Shown: positions 7,136-15,946, numbered from the stretch's first letter. The stretch: DNA of 54,366 nucleotides from Planctomycetota bacterium (GCA_016200135.1 JACQFI010000086.1:1-54366); one strand, 5' to 3'. Made by a program: numbers and translations. The notes: a model not told the origin generated them from the letters alone.

Positions 7136-8239
7136 ATGTCCGTGGCTCCGCCTCGCGAAGAACTGCGTGCTCGATTGAACCGGTTCCGCGCGATGCTCGC
7201 CCGCACCGGCCTCTCCGGCGCGCTGATCACCGACTTCATGAACGTCCAATACCTCTCCGGTTTTCCCGGCGGCGACAGCGCGGCGCTGGTGACGCCCCGA
7301 CAGCAGATGCTGCTGACGGACTTCCGCTACATTGAAGAAGCCCAAGAGAGCTCGCCCGGCTGGCGCATTGTGGTCAAGCCGCCGAGTCTGATGGAAAAGG
7401 CCGGCACGCTGGCGAAGAAACTCCGCGTGCGCACGCTTGGCGTCGAGGCCGGCCACCTAACGCTCGGCGCGGCGAAGGGCTTGCGCAAGCACGCGCGCGG
7501 CGTGCGCCTCAAGCCGATGGGCCAGATGGTCGAGGAACTGCGGATCGTCAAGAGCCCGTGGGAGGTCGCGCAGATCGAGGCGGCGCTGCGCATTCAGGAG
7601 CGCTGCTTTGGCGAGGTCTGCCGGATGCTCCGCCCGGGCCTGCTCGAATACGAGGCCGCCGCCGAACTGCGTTATCGCATGGTGCGCGCGGGCGCGGACG
7701 ACCAGGCCTTCGAGTGCATGTTCCAGTGGGGCAGCAACTCGAGCCGTCCGCACGGCCGGCCGACTGCACGTAAACTCAAGCACGACAGCATTGTACTGAT
7801 CGATTGGGGCGCAAAATATCACGGCTATCACGCCGACTTGACGCGTACGTTCTTTTTGGGTAACATCCCTACTCGCTTACGCAAGATTCATGAGATCGTA
7901 GCACGGGCGCAAGAGCTGGCGGTGGATCGGATTGCGCCCGGGGTGGAGTTTGCCGACGTCGACAAGGCGGCCCGTAGCTACATAGATAAGGCCGGATACA
8001 AGAAGAACTTCGGCCATTCGACGGGGCACGGCATCGGGCTCAAGATTCACGAAGCCCCGACCCTCTCCTGGCGCGGCAAGGGCAAGCTCAAGCCCGGCAT
8101 GGTAGTGACCGTGGAACCCGGGATTTACGTACCCGGATTAGGCGGTGTGCGGATTGAAGACGACGTCCTGGTGACCGAGAAAGGCCACCGCAAGCTCAGC
8201 CGGGTGCCCGTGGGCCTGCGCTGGAACGGCGGAACGTGA
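7136..8239 (+). CDS. Xaa-Pro aminopeptidase / M24B metallopeptidase
   Basis: 367 aa, cytoplasmic dimetal peptidase that removes N-terminal residues before proline or cleaves Xaa-Pro dipeptides. An N-terminal creatinase-like domain (residues 1-140, with ITDFMNVQYLSGF) precedes the pita-bread catalytic domain. The metal ligands are visible: Asp in LIDWGAKY, Asp in YHADLTRTFF, His in GHSTGHGIGL, Glu in VTVEPGIY and Glu in VRIEDDVLV. Length is typical for the PepQ/YpdF-like group. Its TGA stop overlaps an ATG in the accB frame (TGATG), so it appears to head a pepP-accB-accC unit, an arrangement common in bacteria. Confidence 0.93.
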   Translation: MSVAPPREELRARLNRFRAMLARTGLSGALITDFMNVQYLSGFPGGDSAALVTPRQQMLLTDFRYIEEAQESSPGWRIVVKPPSLMEKAGTLAKKLRVRTLGVEAGHLTLGAAKGLRKHARGVRLKPMGQMVEELRIVKSPWEVAQIEAALRIQERCFGEVCRMLRPGLLEYEAAAELRYRMVRAGADDQAFECMFQWGSNSSRPHGRPTARKLKHDSIVLIDWGAKYHGYHADLTRTFFLGNIPTRLRKIHEIVARAQELAVDRIAPGVEFADVDKAARSYIDKAGYKKNFGHSTGHGIGLKIHEAPTLSWRGKGKLKPGMVVTVEPGIYVPGLGGVRIEDDVLVTEKGHRKLSRVPVGLRWNGGT

Positions 8240-8277
8240 TGGGGACGCAGCATTCCGAAGCGGCTCGAGAATCGCGC

Positions 8278-8757
8278 ATGTCATTGCAATTGGACACCAT
8301 TGAAAAGCTGATCCAGTTCATGGAGAAGCACGACCTGGCGGAACTGGCCGTGCGCCAGGGCGAACTGGAATTCAAGGCGCGCCGCGGCGAACGCAAGGAA
8401 CCGTCGATCGTCTTCCAGCCCGCGCATGCGATAACACATCCGGTGGCCGCCGCGCCTGCCGCGGCAGGAACGCATGCGGCGGCCGCAGAGGCCGCCAAAC
8501 CTGCTTCGGGCAAGGCCGTCAAGGAAATCTGCTCGCCGATCGTAGGCACCTTCTACCGCAAGCCCAACCCGACCTCGCCGCCGTACAAGGAGGTGGGCGA
8601 CCACGTGGATAAGGACGACGTGGTCTGCATCGTCGAAGCGATGAAAGTAATGAACGAGATCAAGGCCGACTGTTCCGGCAAGGTCGTCAAGATCCTGGTC
8701 GAAGACGCGAAGCCCGTCGAGTTCGGCCAGGCCCTTTTCCTTGTGGAGCTCGGCTGA
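8278..8757 (+). CDS. accB: Biotin carboxyl carrier protein of acetyl-CoA carboxylase
   Basis: 159 aa. Carries the biotin that is carboxylated by AccC in the first step of fatty-acid synthesis. The N-terminal helix (LDTIEKLIQFMEKHDLAEL) is followed by an Ala/Pro-rich linker (about residues 45-80) and the biotinyl domain with EAMKVMNE, Lys123 being the biotin site; the family thumb segment (SPIVGTFYRKPNPTSPP) is present. ATG 8278 matches the usual family start. An in-frame ATG at 8239, overlapping the peptidase stop, would add 13 residues and could allow translational coupling. accC follows 13 nt after the stop. Confidence 0.94.
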   Translation: MSLQLDTIEKLIQFMEKHDLAELAVRQGELEFKARRGERKEPSIVFQPAHAITHPVAAAPAAAGTHAAAAEAAKPASGKAVKEICSPIVGTFYRKPNPTSPPYKEVGDHVDKDDVVCIVEAMKVMNEIKADCSGKVVKILVEDAKPVEFGQALFLVELG

Positions 8758-8770
8758 GCCCCGCCCCGAC

Positions 8771-10129
8771 ATGTTCTCCCGCATCCTGATCGCAAACCGG
8801 GGCGAGATCGCCCTGCGGATCATCCGCACATGCAAGCGCATGGGCATCGAGACCGTCGTGGTCTATTCGCAGGCGGATAAGGACGCCGTCTACCTCAAGA
8901 TGGCCGACCGCGCGATCTGCATCGGCCCGCCGCAGGCCAAACTCAGCTACCTGAACATCAACAACATCATCGCCGCGGCCGAGATCGCCGATGTGGACGC
9001 GATCCATCCCGGCTACGGGTTCCTCTCCGAGAACGCGCACTTCGCCGAAGTCTGCCGCTCGTGCAAGATCACCTTCATCGGCCCGCCGACGAAGGCCATC
9101 GAGGACCTGGGCGACAAGATCAGCGCCAAGGCCATCGCGAAGAAGGCCGGCGTGCCGACGGTGCCGGGCTCCGAAGGCGAGATGGCCGACGTGGACGCGG
9201 CGCTGAAGATCGCGGAAAAGATCGGCTACCCCGTGCTGCTTAAGGCCGCGGCGGGCGGCGGCGGGCGCGGCATGCGCGTCTCGCACAACCCGATCTCGCT
9301 GCGCGCGAACTTCCAGCAGGCCAAGACCGAAGCCGAGGCCGCCTTCGGCGACGGCACGGTCTACCTGGAAAAGTTCATCGAGTCGATGCGCCACATCGAG
9401 ATCCAGTACCTCGGCGACGAACACGGCACGGCCTTGCACTTGGGCGAACGGGACTGCACGGTCCAGCGCCGGAACCAGAAGCTGATCGAAGAGTCCCCGA
9501 GCCCCGCCATCGACAAGCGCACCCGCTACGATATCCAGATGGCCGGCGTGCGCCTGATGAAGGAAGCCGGTTACAGCAACGCGGGCACGTGCGAGTTCAT
9601 CTACGACCTGAAAGAACGCAAGTACTACTTCATCGAAGTCAACACGCGCCTGCAAGTCGAGCACCCCGTCACCGAGATGGTTACTGGCCTGGACCTGGTC
9701 GAAGAGCAGTTGCGCGTGGCCAGCGGCGAGAAATTGCGCTGGCGGCAGAAGGACATCGACCGGCGGCTGGCGGCGGGCGGGCACTCGTTCGAGTGCCGCA
9801 TCAACGCGGAAGAGCCCAAGCGGAGCTTCGCGCCCGCGCCGGGCAAGATCTCGTTGTACTGTCCTCCGGCCGGCAGCGATATCCGCATGGATACGCACAT
9901 CTACTCGGGGTACTCGGTGCCGCCGTACTACGACTCGATGGTCGGCAAGCTGATCGTCCACGGCAGCGACCGGCTCGACGCGGTGCGCCGCATGCGCAAT
10001 GCGCTCGACGAACTGGTCCTGGAAGGCATCCCCACGACCCTCTCCTTCTTGAAGGAAGTCTTCGGCCACGCGAAGTTTGTGGCGGGAGCATACGACACGT
10101 CTTTCGTCACCTCCGAGATGGGTCTCTAG
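8771..10129 (+). CDS. accC: Biotin carboxylase subunit of acetyl-CoA carboxylase
   Basis: 452 aa, close to the usual 449. ATP-grasp enzyme that carboxylates AccB biotin with bicarbonate. It shows the N-terminal ILIANRGEIALRI pre-ATP-grasp motif, the glycine-rich ATP loop KAAAGGGGRGMR, ERDCTVQRRNQK, and the active-site FIEVNTRLQVEHPVTE signature. The ATG at 8771 gives the canonical MFSRILIANRGEIA start; upstream codons would overlap accB. The carboxyltransferase genes accA and accD are not in the window. Confidence 0.97.
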   Translation: MFSRILIANRGEIALRIIRTCKRMGIETVVVYSQADKDAVYLKMADRAICIGPPQAKLSYLNINNIIAAAEIADVDAIHPGYGFLSENAHFAEVCRSCKITFIGPPTKAIEDLGDKISAKAIAKKAGVPTVPGSEGEMADVDAALKIAEKIGYPVLLKAAAGGGGRGMRVSHNPISLRANFQQAKTEAEAAFGDGTVYLEKFIESMRHIEIQYLGDEHGTALHLGERDCTVQRRNQKLIEESPSPAIDKRTRYDIQMAGVRLMKEAGYSNAGTCEFIYDLKERKYYFIEVNTRLQVEHPVTEMVTGLDLVEEQLRVASGEKLRWRQKDIDRRLAAGGHSFECRINAEEPKRSFAPAPGKISLYCPPAGSDIRMDTHIYSGYSVPPYYDSMVGKLIVHGSDRLDAVRRMRNALDELVLEGIPTTLSFLKEVFGHAKFVAGAYDTSFVTSEMGL

Positions 10130-10184
10130 TTTTTGCGCTATGGCGGCCGTCCTGTATCGAAATCTTTACGCGCATTTAATGATC

Positions 10185-10212
10185 TTGCATCGCACCTGCG
10201 AACCGCTACCAT
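10185..10212 (+). promoter_or_regulatory. Possible promoter for the phosphofructokinase gene
   Basis: TTGCAT (10185-10190), a 16-nt spacer and TACCAT (10207-10212). The predicted start lies about 18 nt before the ATG and leaves the TGGAGG ribosome site (10225-10230) intact. Confidence 0.45.
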
Positions 10213-10236
10213 GAAAGCAGCTTTTGGAGGTAGTGC

Positions 10237-11343
10237 ATGAAGAAGGTTGGTATTTTGACCGGCGGCGGAGACGCGCCGGGTTTGAACGCAGTGATTCGTG
10301 CCGTGGTCATCCGGTTGGCCGTCGAGAAACACGAAGAGTACCACTGCATTGGATTTATCGACGGCTGGGCCGGTCTGCGCGACAACAAGACCGTTAAGCT
10401 GGAAGCCGGCAAGGTCGACTCGATCCTCCACGAAGGCGGCACCATCCTCGGTACCTCCCGAACGAATCTTTACAAGAAACCCGAAGACGTCAAAAAAGCG
10501 GTCCAGAACTACCACCAGCTCGAACTCGACGCGCTCGTGGCCATCGGCGGCGACGACACGCTCGAGATCGCGTACTACCTGAACCGCGACGAAGGCCTTA
10601 AGGCCGTGGGCGTGCCCAAGACGATCGACAACGACGTCATGGGCACGGACTTCACGTTCGGCTTCTGGTCTGCAGTCGAGCAGGCCACGCAGGCCATCGA
10701 CGATCTGCGCGTGACCACCACCAGCCACCGGCGCGTGATGGTCATTGAGTGCATGGGCCGCCACGCGGGCTGGATTACCGCCTACACGGGCCTGGCCAGC
10801 GGCGCGGACTTCATCGCCGTGCCCGAACGGCCGGTGCACATCAACGACATCGCCCGCGAAGTCCGGCACTGCCGCGAGCTGGGCAAGGCCCACGCGATTG
10901 TGGTCGTGGCCGAAGGCGCGTCCATCGGCGGCATCGAACCCAAGCCGCGCGTCACCAAGGACGCCAACGGCGGCTGGAAGCTCTCGGACAAGATCGAGCG
11001 CGACAGCTTCGGCAACGTGGTACTCAAGCCGGGCGAGATCGCGGAGGCCGTCGCGACCGAGATCGAGAAGCTGACGGGCATGGAAACGCGCGGCATCGCG
11101 CTGGGGCACTTGCAGCGCGGCGGCGCGCCGAGCGCGTACGACCGGATCCTGGGCACGCGCTACGGCCTGCAGGCGGCCGACGCGGTGATCCACGGGCACT
11201 TTGGGCACATGGTCGTGCTGCAGGGGCTGCGCGTGGAGACCGTGCCGATGAAGGGCATGATTCGCGAGAATCAGAGCGAAGCCAAGCGCTACAAATATCT
11301 TCCCGATTCGTTTTTGGACATGGCTGAGGTCTTCTACGGTTAG
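10237..11343 (+). CDS. 6-phosphofructokinase, probably pyrophosphate-dependent
   Basis: 368 aa. Phosphorylates fructose 6-phosphate in glycolysis. The fold signature GGGDAPGLNAVIRA opens the protein. The donor-selecting positions read Asp106-Asp107 in GGDDT and Lys128 in PKTIDND. ATP enzymes have Gly at the second position (GGDGS), while Asp there plus the Lys is the recognised PPi-type combination, so a reversible PPi enzyme is inferred. Catalytic Asp131 is in TIDND and the sugar-phosphate site is in ECMGRHAGWI. The start is fixed by a strong TGGAGG ribosome site 7 nt upstream. It stands alone between accC and a cold-shock gene. Confidence 0.93.
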   Translation: MKKVGILTGGGDAPGLNAVIRAVVIRLAVEKHEEYHCIGFIDGWAGLRDNKTVKLEAGKVDSILHEGGTILGTSRTNLYKKPEDVKKAVQNYHQLELDALVAIGGDDTLEIAYYLNRDEGLKAVGVPKTIDNDVMGTDFTFGFWSAVEQATQAIDDLRVTTTSHRRVMVIECMGRHAGWITAYTGLASGADFIAVPERPVHINDIAREVRHCRELGKAHAIVVVAEGASIGGIEPKPRVTKDANGGWKLSDKIERDSFGNVVLKPGEIAEAVATEIEKLTGMETRGIALGHLQRGGAPSAYDRILGTRYGLQAADAVIHGHFGHMVVLQGLRVETVPMKGMIRENQSEAKRYKYLPDSFLDMAEVFYG

Positions 11344-11385
11344 CGATACGATGAACCCGACCTCACGCCCTGTTAACGCCCGCCG

Positions 11386-11402
11386 GCTGCTTTTGAAGCA
11401 GC
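11386..11402. other. Hairpin in the cold-shock gene leader
   Basis: GCTGCTT-TTG-AAGCAGC, a perfect 7-bp stem between the phosphofructokinase stop and the cold-shock gene. A second small hairpin, GGCC-GAAA-GGCC, lies at 11477-11488 just before the ribosome site. Neither is followed by a T-run, so they are not plain terminators. Structured leaders are common on cspA-type mRNAs. Confidence 0.4.
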
Positions 11403-11511
11403 ATATCGGCGGTTGCACCGTTTTTGTTCGTGGTCCGATCCTTCATTCGGGGGCGCTGTGCCATCTGGAAGGTTCGGGCCGAAAGGCCGTAAGGTAAGAA
11501 GGAGACGTACA

Positions 11512-11721
11512 ATGCCTAGGGGTAAGGTAAAGTGGTTCAACGATCAAAAGGGCTATGGTTTCATTACGCCCGACGGAGGCGGCAAGGACCTCTTCGTCCA
11601 TCACACCGCGATCGTCGCGGAGGGTTTCCGGACCCTCTCCGAAGGTCAGATGGTTGAGTTCGATGTCGTCGAAGACGTGAAGGGCCCCAAGGCGCTGAAC
11701 GTGAAGGCCGTCGCCGGCTAA
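11512..11721 (+). CDS. Cold-shock protein (CspA family)
   Basis: 69 aa, a single OB-fold RNA/DNA chaperone. It has the KVKWFNDQKGYGFI start with the RNP1 motif (KGYGFI) and the RNP2 segment (DLFVHHTAI). ATG 11512 is set by AAGGAG 8 nt upstream; an open frame back to 11413 has no homology. It is followed by a strong terminator, so it is probably transcribed alone with a leader of up to about 150 nt. Confidence 0.95.
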   Translation: MPRGKVKWFNDQKGYGFITPDGGGKDLFVHHTAIVAEGFRTLSEGQMVEFDVVEDVKGPKALNVKAVAG

Positions 11722-11749
11722 TTCCCGCCAGCTCCAAATGAACCAAAGG

Positions 11750-11780
11750 CCCCCGCGCGCAAGCGCGGGGGTTTTTATTT
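11750..11780 (+). terminator. Intrinsic terminator of the cold-shock gene
   Basis: CCCCCGCGC (11750-11758), loop GCAA, GCGCGGGGG (11763-11771), then TTTTTATTT. A nine-pair GC stem with a T-run on the plus strand. Confidence 0.9.
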
Positions 11781-11804
11781 GCCTCCACAGCAACCGATTT
11801 GAGA

Positions 11805-11832
11805 TTGGGCGCCGGAGCCTTTGCCCTATACT
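11805..11832 (+). promoter_or_regulatory. Promoter of mnmG, apparently leaderless
   Basis: TTGGGC (11805-11810), a 16-nt spacer and TATACT (11827-11832). Only six bases separate the -10 box from the ATG at 11839, so transcription should start at or within a base or two of the start codon. No ribosome site is present. Confidence 0.6.
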
Positions 11833-11838
11833 TCCGCC

Positions 11839-13863
11839 ATGAGCCGCGAGACCGACTTCGACGTCATCGTCGTGGGCGCAGGGCATGCGGGCTGCGAGGC
11901 CGCGCTGGCCTCCGCGCGCATGGGCTGCCGCACGCTGCTGACCACGATCGCGCTCGAGGCCGTCGCGCAGATGTCCTGCAACCCGGCCATCGGCGGAACC
12001 GCCAAGGGCATCGTCACGCGCGAGATCGACGCGCTCGGCGGCGCGCAGGGCTTGATCGCCGACCGCAGCGGCATCCAGTTCCGCATGCTGAACCGTTCGC
12101 GCGGTCCGGCGGTGCAGTCGCCGCGCGCGCAATGCGACAAGCGCCTCTTCGCCATCCTGATGAAGCAGCTTATCGAGCGCACGCCGAACCTGACGCTGCG
12201 GCAGGAGATGGTGGAAGAACTGCTCATTTCCGATTTTGGATTTGGGATTTCGGATTCAACTCCCGCCATCTCGCCATCCCTTGCTCGTCCAATCCAAAAT
12301 CCAAAATCCAAAATGCAAAATGCAGCCGCATTGTACACAGAGCGCCTCCAGCACCTCCGCGACGGCGTAGCACCAGAGGCGCTTCAGACCGCGGCGCCGG
12401 AGCCGCACTCGCTGCGCGTGGTGGGCATTCGCGGCGGCAGCGGGCTCACGTACACCGCGAAGGCCGTGATCCTCACAACCGGAACGTTCCTGCGCGGGCT
12501 GATTCATCAAGGCAAGAAGACCAGCCGCGGCGGGCGCGCGGGCGAACAGGCCGCGATGAGCCTCTCGGGCTCGCTGGAGGCGCTCGGGTTCGAGATTCGG
12601 CGGCTCAAGACCGGCACGCCGCCGCGCTTGAACGGCCGGACCATCGACAAGACGGGGCTGGAAGAACAATGGGGCGACGTACCGCCGCCGCCGTTCAGTT
12701 TCCGCACGGAGAAGATCGACCGCCCCAGCCTGCCGTGCTGGCTCACGCGGACCACGCAGGCCACGCACGCTCTGATCCGCGCGAACCTCGACAAGGCCCC
12801 GCTGTACACGGGGCAGATCACGTCCCGCGGCCCGCGCTACTGCCCCTCGGTCGAGGACAAAGTCGTCAAGTTTGGCGATAAGGATTCGCACCAGATTTTT
12901 CTCGAGCCGGAGGGCTCCGACACCGAGGAGATCTACGTCAACGGACTCTCGACGAGCCTGCCGCCCGAGGTTCAACTCGAACTGATCAAAACCATTCCGG
13001 GTTGCGAAAACGCGGAGGTCCTGCGGTTCGGGTACGCCATCGAGTACGACATGGTCCCGCCGCACCAGATCGAACCCACGCTGCAGACGCGGCGCGTGCC
13101 GGGGCTCTTTCTGGCGGGGCAGATCAACGGAACGTCCGGCTACGAGGAAGCGGCCGGCCAGGGCCTGCTGGCGGGCATCAACGCCGCGTTGCAGGTGCGG
13201 GGCTCAGCGCCGTTTGTGCTGGGCCGGGACGAGGCTTACCTGGGCGTGATGAGCGACGATCTGGTTACGAAGGAGATCGTCGAGCCCTACCGCCTCTTCA
13301 CGAGCCGTAGCGAGTTCCGCCTGCTGCTGCGGCAGGACAACGCCGACCGGAGGCTCGCCGGACACGCAAAGCGCCTGGGTCTGCTGGACGCGCCGGCGCT
13401 AGGCGCGGTCGCGACCAAGGAAGCGGAGCTCAAGCGCGCTGCCGCCTGTCTTAAGGAGCACCGGCCGCCGGGTGCGGCCAAGACTTGGTGGGACCTACTG
13501 CGTCAGCCGGAATCTTCGCTGGAGCAACTGCGCGCCCGCGGGTTGGAGCTGGACGTTGCCGCGACGGTCGCGGAAGCGCTTGAAGTTGAAGCGAAGTACG
13601 AGGGCTACCTCAAGCGGCAGACCCAGCAAGTTGAGCGGCTGAAAGACCTGGAAGAGAAGGCGCTGCCCGAAGCGCTCGATTACCGGCTGGTAAACGGACT
13701 GGGCCGCGAGGCCACGGAGAAACTCGCGCGGCACCGCCCGCGGACGTTTGGCCAGGCGCTGCGTCTGGACGGCGTGACCCCGGCGGACCTGGCGCTGCTC
13801 TCGATCCATATTGCCGTGCGCGGTCATCGGCCGCCGGCCCAACAGCCCCTCGAAAAGCATTAG
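11839..13863 (+). CDS. mnmG: tRNA uridine-5-carboxymethylaminomethyl modification enzyme MnmG (GidA), with an internal repeat-derived insertion
   Basis: 674 aa, about 50 longer than usual. FAD enzyme that, with MnmE, modifies wobble uridine 34. The FAD loop VVGAGHAGCEAALASARMG is at the N-terminus; MSCNPAIGGTAKG, GTFLRGLIHQGKK, KTGTPPRL, GYEEAAGQGLLAGINAA and SRSEFRLLLRQDNAD are all present. Between EMVEELLI and VVGIRGGSG, where homologues have a short turn, there are about 60 extra residues. The first part (SDFGFGISD, then NPKSKMQN) is translated from the inverted heptad element at 12227-12323; the rest (LYTERLQHLRDGVAPEAL) has no match I recognise. The frame stays open, so the gene is probably functional. 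ATG 11839 is used; no ribosome site exists. mnmE is not in the window. Confidence 0.95.
   Translation: MSRETDFDVIVVGAGHAGCEAALASARMGCRTLLTTIALEAVAQMSCNPAIGGTAKGIVTREIDALGGAQGLIADRSGIQFRMLNRSRGPAVQSPRAQCDKRLFAILMKQLIERTPNLTLRQEMVEELLISDFGFGISDSTPAISPSLARPIQNPKSKMQNAAALYTERLQHLRDGVAPEALQTAAPEPHSLRVVGIRGGSGLTYTAKAVILTTGTFLRGLIHQGKKTSRGGRAGEQAAMSLSGSLEALGFEIRRLKTGTPPRLNGRTIDKTGLEEQWGDVPPPPFSFRTEKIDRPSLPCWLTRTTQATHALIRANLDKAPLYTGQITSRGPRYCPSVEDKVVKFGDKDSHQIFLEPEGSDTEEIYVNGLSTSLPPEVQLELIKTIPGCENAEVLRFGYAIEYDMVPPHQIEPTLQTRRVPGLFLAGQINGTSGYEEAAGQGLLAGINAALQVRGSAPFVLGRDEAYLGVMSDDLVTKEIVEPYRLFTSRSEFRLLLRQDNADRRLAGHAKRLGLLDAPALGAVATKEAELKRAAACLKEHRPPGAAKTWWDLLRQPESSLEQLRARGLELDVAATVAEALEVEAKYEGYLKRQTQQVERLKDLEEKALPEALDYRLVNGLGREATEKLARHRPRTFGQALRLDGVTPADLALLSIHIAVRGHRPPAQQPLEKH
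12227..12323. repeat. Inverted heptad element inserted in frame in mnmG
   Basis: Left arm: TTTCCGA, TTTTGGA, TTTGGGA, TTTCGGA (12227-12254). Right arm: AATCCAA three times, then AATGCAA and AATGCA (12291-12324). The arms are inverted complements of one another (TTTTGGA against TCCAAAA). A 36-nt centre contains CGCCATCTCGCCATCCC. The AT-rich arms differ sharply from the GC-rich gene around them. It codes for about 33 residues of MnmG. Confidence 0.85.
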
Positions 13864-14020
13864 CAGGGCGCGATCGCGCCTTCATTGGCCGTGTTTTTGC
13901 CACGTTGGAGCCTGAGCGGTTTCATCCGGGATCTTTTGCGAACGTTGGGCTAAATACAGGCGAAAACGCGCTATACTTTGGACAGCCGTTGTCGCTCAAA
14001 CGTACGGATCGTGATGAAGC

Positions 14021-15946
14021 ATGCGCGCTACCCCGTTTTCAATTCGAGCCGCCGCTGTCCGCTGGGCCTTCGGTCTTGCGGTCTGCCTCGGCCATGCGGC
14101 CTTTGCGGGCGATACCGGCGGTCCGGCCGTAGTCTTGCGCAATACGCTGCCAGTCGAAGGGCCTACGGTAACCCTTACGCCGCGCTTTGGACTTTTCTAC
14201 CACCCCGGCTGCGCCTTCGTGTTGGAAGGCATCGTCCGGCCGGCGGGTGAGGATTTTCAAGGCCTTACGGTCCAGGAAGGAAACCCGGACCGCGGACCGC
14301 GGTACGAGTGCCAGCGGGCTTTTTCCAAAGACAGGGCTTCGAATTTCCTCCTACCGCTGCGCGCGCCTTCGGGCGGCGCGAAATTGACGCTCCAGGTCTG
14401 GAAGTACCCGCCCGGTTCGGAACATCGCAGAAATCTCTTCGTGGCGTCGCTAGCCAACGAACTCAAACCCGTGGACCGGAACGAGTCGATCGTGCTGCAG
14501 ATCGGCCGCTGTCCGGGGCCGCCGCCGCCTTCCTGGCATGTCGCGACCGTCGAGCCCGAACAGATGCCCGACGAGGCCTGGATGTACGAAAACGTCGACT
14601 TGGTCGTGGTGGCGTCGGGAGGCTTGGGAAAATGTTCGGAGGCGGCGCGGCAGGCGCTGCGGACTTGGGTGTGCGGAGGCGGGCGAGTATTGGTCGCTTC
14701 GATGGACCCCAAAGCCCGGCTGGAATCCGTGCAAGCCGGGCTTACCCCGCTGCCCGCGAATATCCAAGGCGAACTGAAGAACGATTTCGACTGGTGGTCG
14801 CGGAATGCGGGGCTAAAGGAATCCGACGTGCGCCGTGAAGATAATGGGACCATGGTCTACGCGCAGTACCGCTTGGGCTTAGGCGCGGGACTGCTCTTTT
14901 TTCCTAACGAAGACCCGCAGACGCTTCTGAAGTTCTGGCCCGACGCGCTCAAGCTCGACCTGTTTAAGTGCGCGCGCACCGCCACGGACGAGCGCGTCCG
15001 AAACGCGCCCTTCGATTTCTTCCCAAACGGCACGATCGCGCCGTCGCGACGAAACCAGGGCATCTGGTACGCGGCCGTCGGCGGGCTCTGTTTCATTTTT
15101 CTGCTCCTTTACGCATCGACCGTCAAGACGCGCTACATGGCCGCCGGACTGGCGATCGGCGGCGTCTCGCTCTTCGCCGCGTTGCTGGGACGCTGGTTCA
15201 AAGCGCCCGAGGGCGTGATCTCGCGCATCGAGGTACTCGAGATCCCCGCCGACGGGCGCGCTGCACGACGGAGCGAATGGGCGTACGTGGACGGCCTGCA
15301 GGACGCATCGTCCATGGTCGTGCGCGGACCCTTTGGTGGAACGCTGGCCGAGTTGCACGCTCAAACCGGTGAGATTGCGACAGCCGGAACCGACCTCGAT
15401 TTGGACGGCCCGCTGCGCCTGACGTTCCGGCCCCCCTGCCCCGCGCCGCTGCCGCCTTTGTTCGAGGCCGTGCGGATCGAGCCCGATCCCTCCGTGGATT
15501 CGAGGGCCGCGAATCCGGAAGGCGCGCCAACGCTGCGCGTCTCGGAGTTGGGCACCATCGTGCTGCCGCTGCATGCCGCGGTAACCGGCCGCGAGGGCTT
15601 CGCGAAAGGCGTCATCCTCTTGCGCGGGATGGGTGGCCTGCTGCTCTGGCATCCCAAAGAGTGGCCCGGCACGGAGCTGGCGGGGACCAGCTACGAAAGT
15701 CCTGCGCAAGCGATCAAGGTTCGCCTCCCGGAATTGAAGGAGTCCGAAGTGGAGGCGCGCGTGAAGGCGCTCGCCTGGGTCATCGCCCATCTCCGCCCGA
15801 GCGGCCGCGACGCGCTCATTACGTTTGAAGAAGTCGAACGTACGGCGGACGATCCCGATCCGCTCGTGCGCGTCGAGGGCGTGAACTTGGAGGAAGGACG
15901 CCCCTTCCGCATCCGGGTGCTCGAGGCGAGAATCGAGGATCGATAA
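14021..15946 (+). CDS. Secreted or membrane-anchored protein of unknown function
   Basis: 641 aa. A signal peptide is visible at residues 1-29 (hydrophobic AFGLAVCLGHAAFAG). A periplasmic region follows; around residues 185-230, DLVVVASGGLGKCSEAARQALRTW and GGGRVLVAS resemble the glutamine-amidotransferase-like fold seen in some bacterial membrane proteins, without a clear catalytic triad. Two membrane helices lie at about 347-390 (IWYAAVGGLCFIFLLLYAS; LAIGGVSLFAALLG). A second extracytoplasmic, beta-rich region follows to the end. It has its own upstream gap of 157 nt with a TATACT at 13972-13977 but no good -35 box. Family not recognised with certainty; DUF4350-like proteins are the nearest in layout. 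Confidence 0.8.
   Translation: MRATPFSIRAAAVRWAFGLAVCLGHAAFAGDTGGPAVVLRNTLPVEGPTVTLTPRFGLFYHPGCAFVLEGIVRPAGEDFQGLTVQEGNPDRGPRYECQRAFSKDRASNFLLPLRAPSGGAKLTLQVWKYPPGSEHRRNLFVASLANELKPVDRNESIVLQIGRCPGPPPPSWHVATVEPEQMPDEAWMYENVDLVVVASGGLGKCSEAARQALRTWVCGGGRVLVASMDPKARLESVQAGLTPLPANIQGELKNDFDWWSRNAGLKESDVRREDNGTMVYAQYRLGLGAGLLFFPNEDPQTLLKFWPDALKLDLFKCARTATDERVRNAPFDFFPNGTIAPSRRNQGIWYAAVGGLCFIFLLLYASTVKTRYMAAGLAIGGVSLFAALLGRWFKAPEGVISRIEVLEIPADGRAARRSEWAYVDGLQDASSMVVRGPFGGTLAELHAQTGEIATAGTDLDLDGPLRLTFRPPCPAPLPPLFEAVRIEPDPSVDSRAANPEGAPTLRVSELGTIVLPLHAAVTGREGFAKGVILLRGMGGLLLWHPKEWPGTELAGTSYESPAQAIKVRLPELKESEVEARVKALAWVIAHLRPSGRDALITFEEVERTADDPDPLVRVEGVNLEEGRPFRIRVLEARIEDR

Noticed and set aside
12227..12323. 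mnmG as a pseudogene broken by a repeat
   Set aside because: The frame is open throughout and every conserved motif on both sides is present, so a working protein with an extra loop is more likely.
13951..13977. Full promoter for the 641-aa protein gene
   Set aside because: TATACT is good but the only -35-like box (TTGGGC at 13945) is 21 nt away, too far for a confident call.
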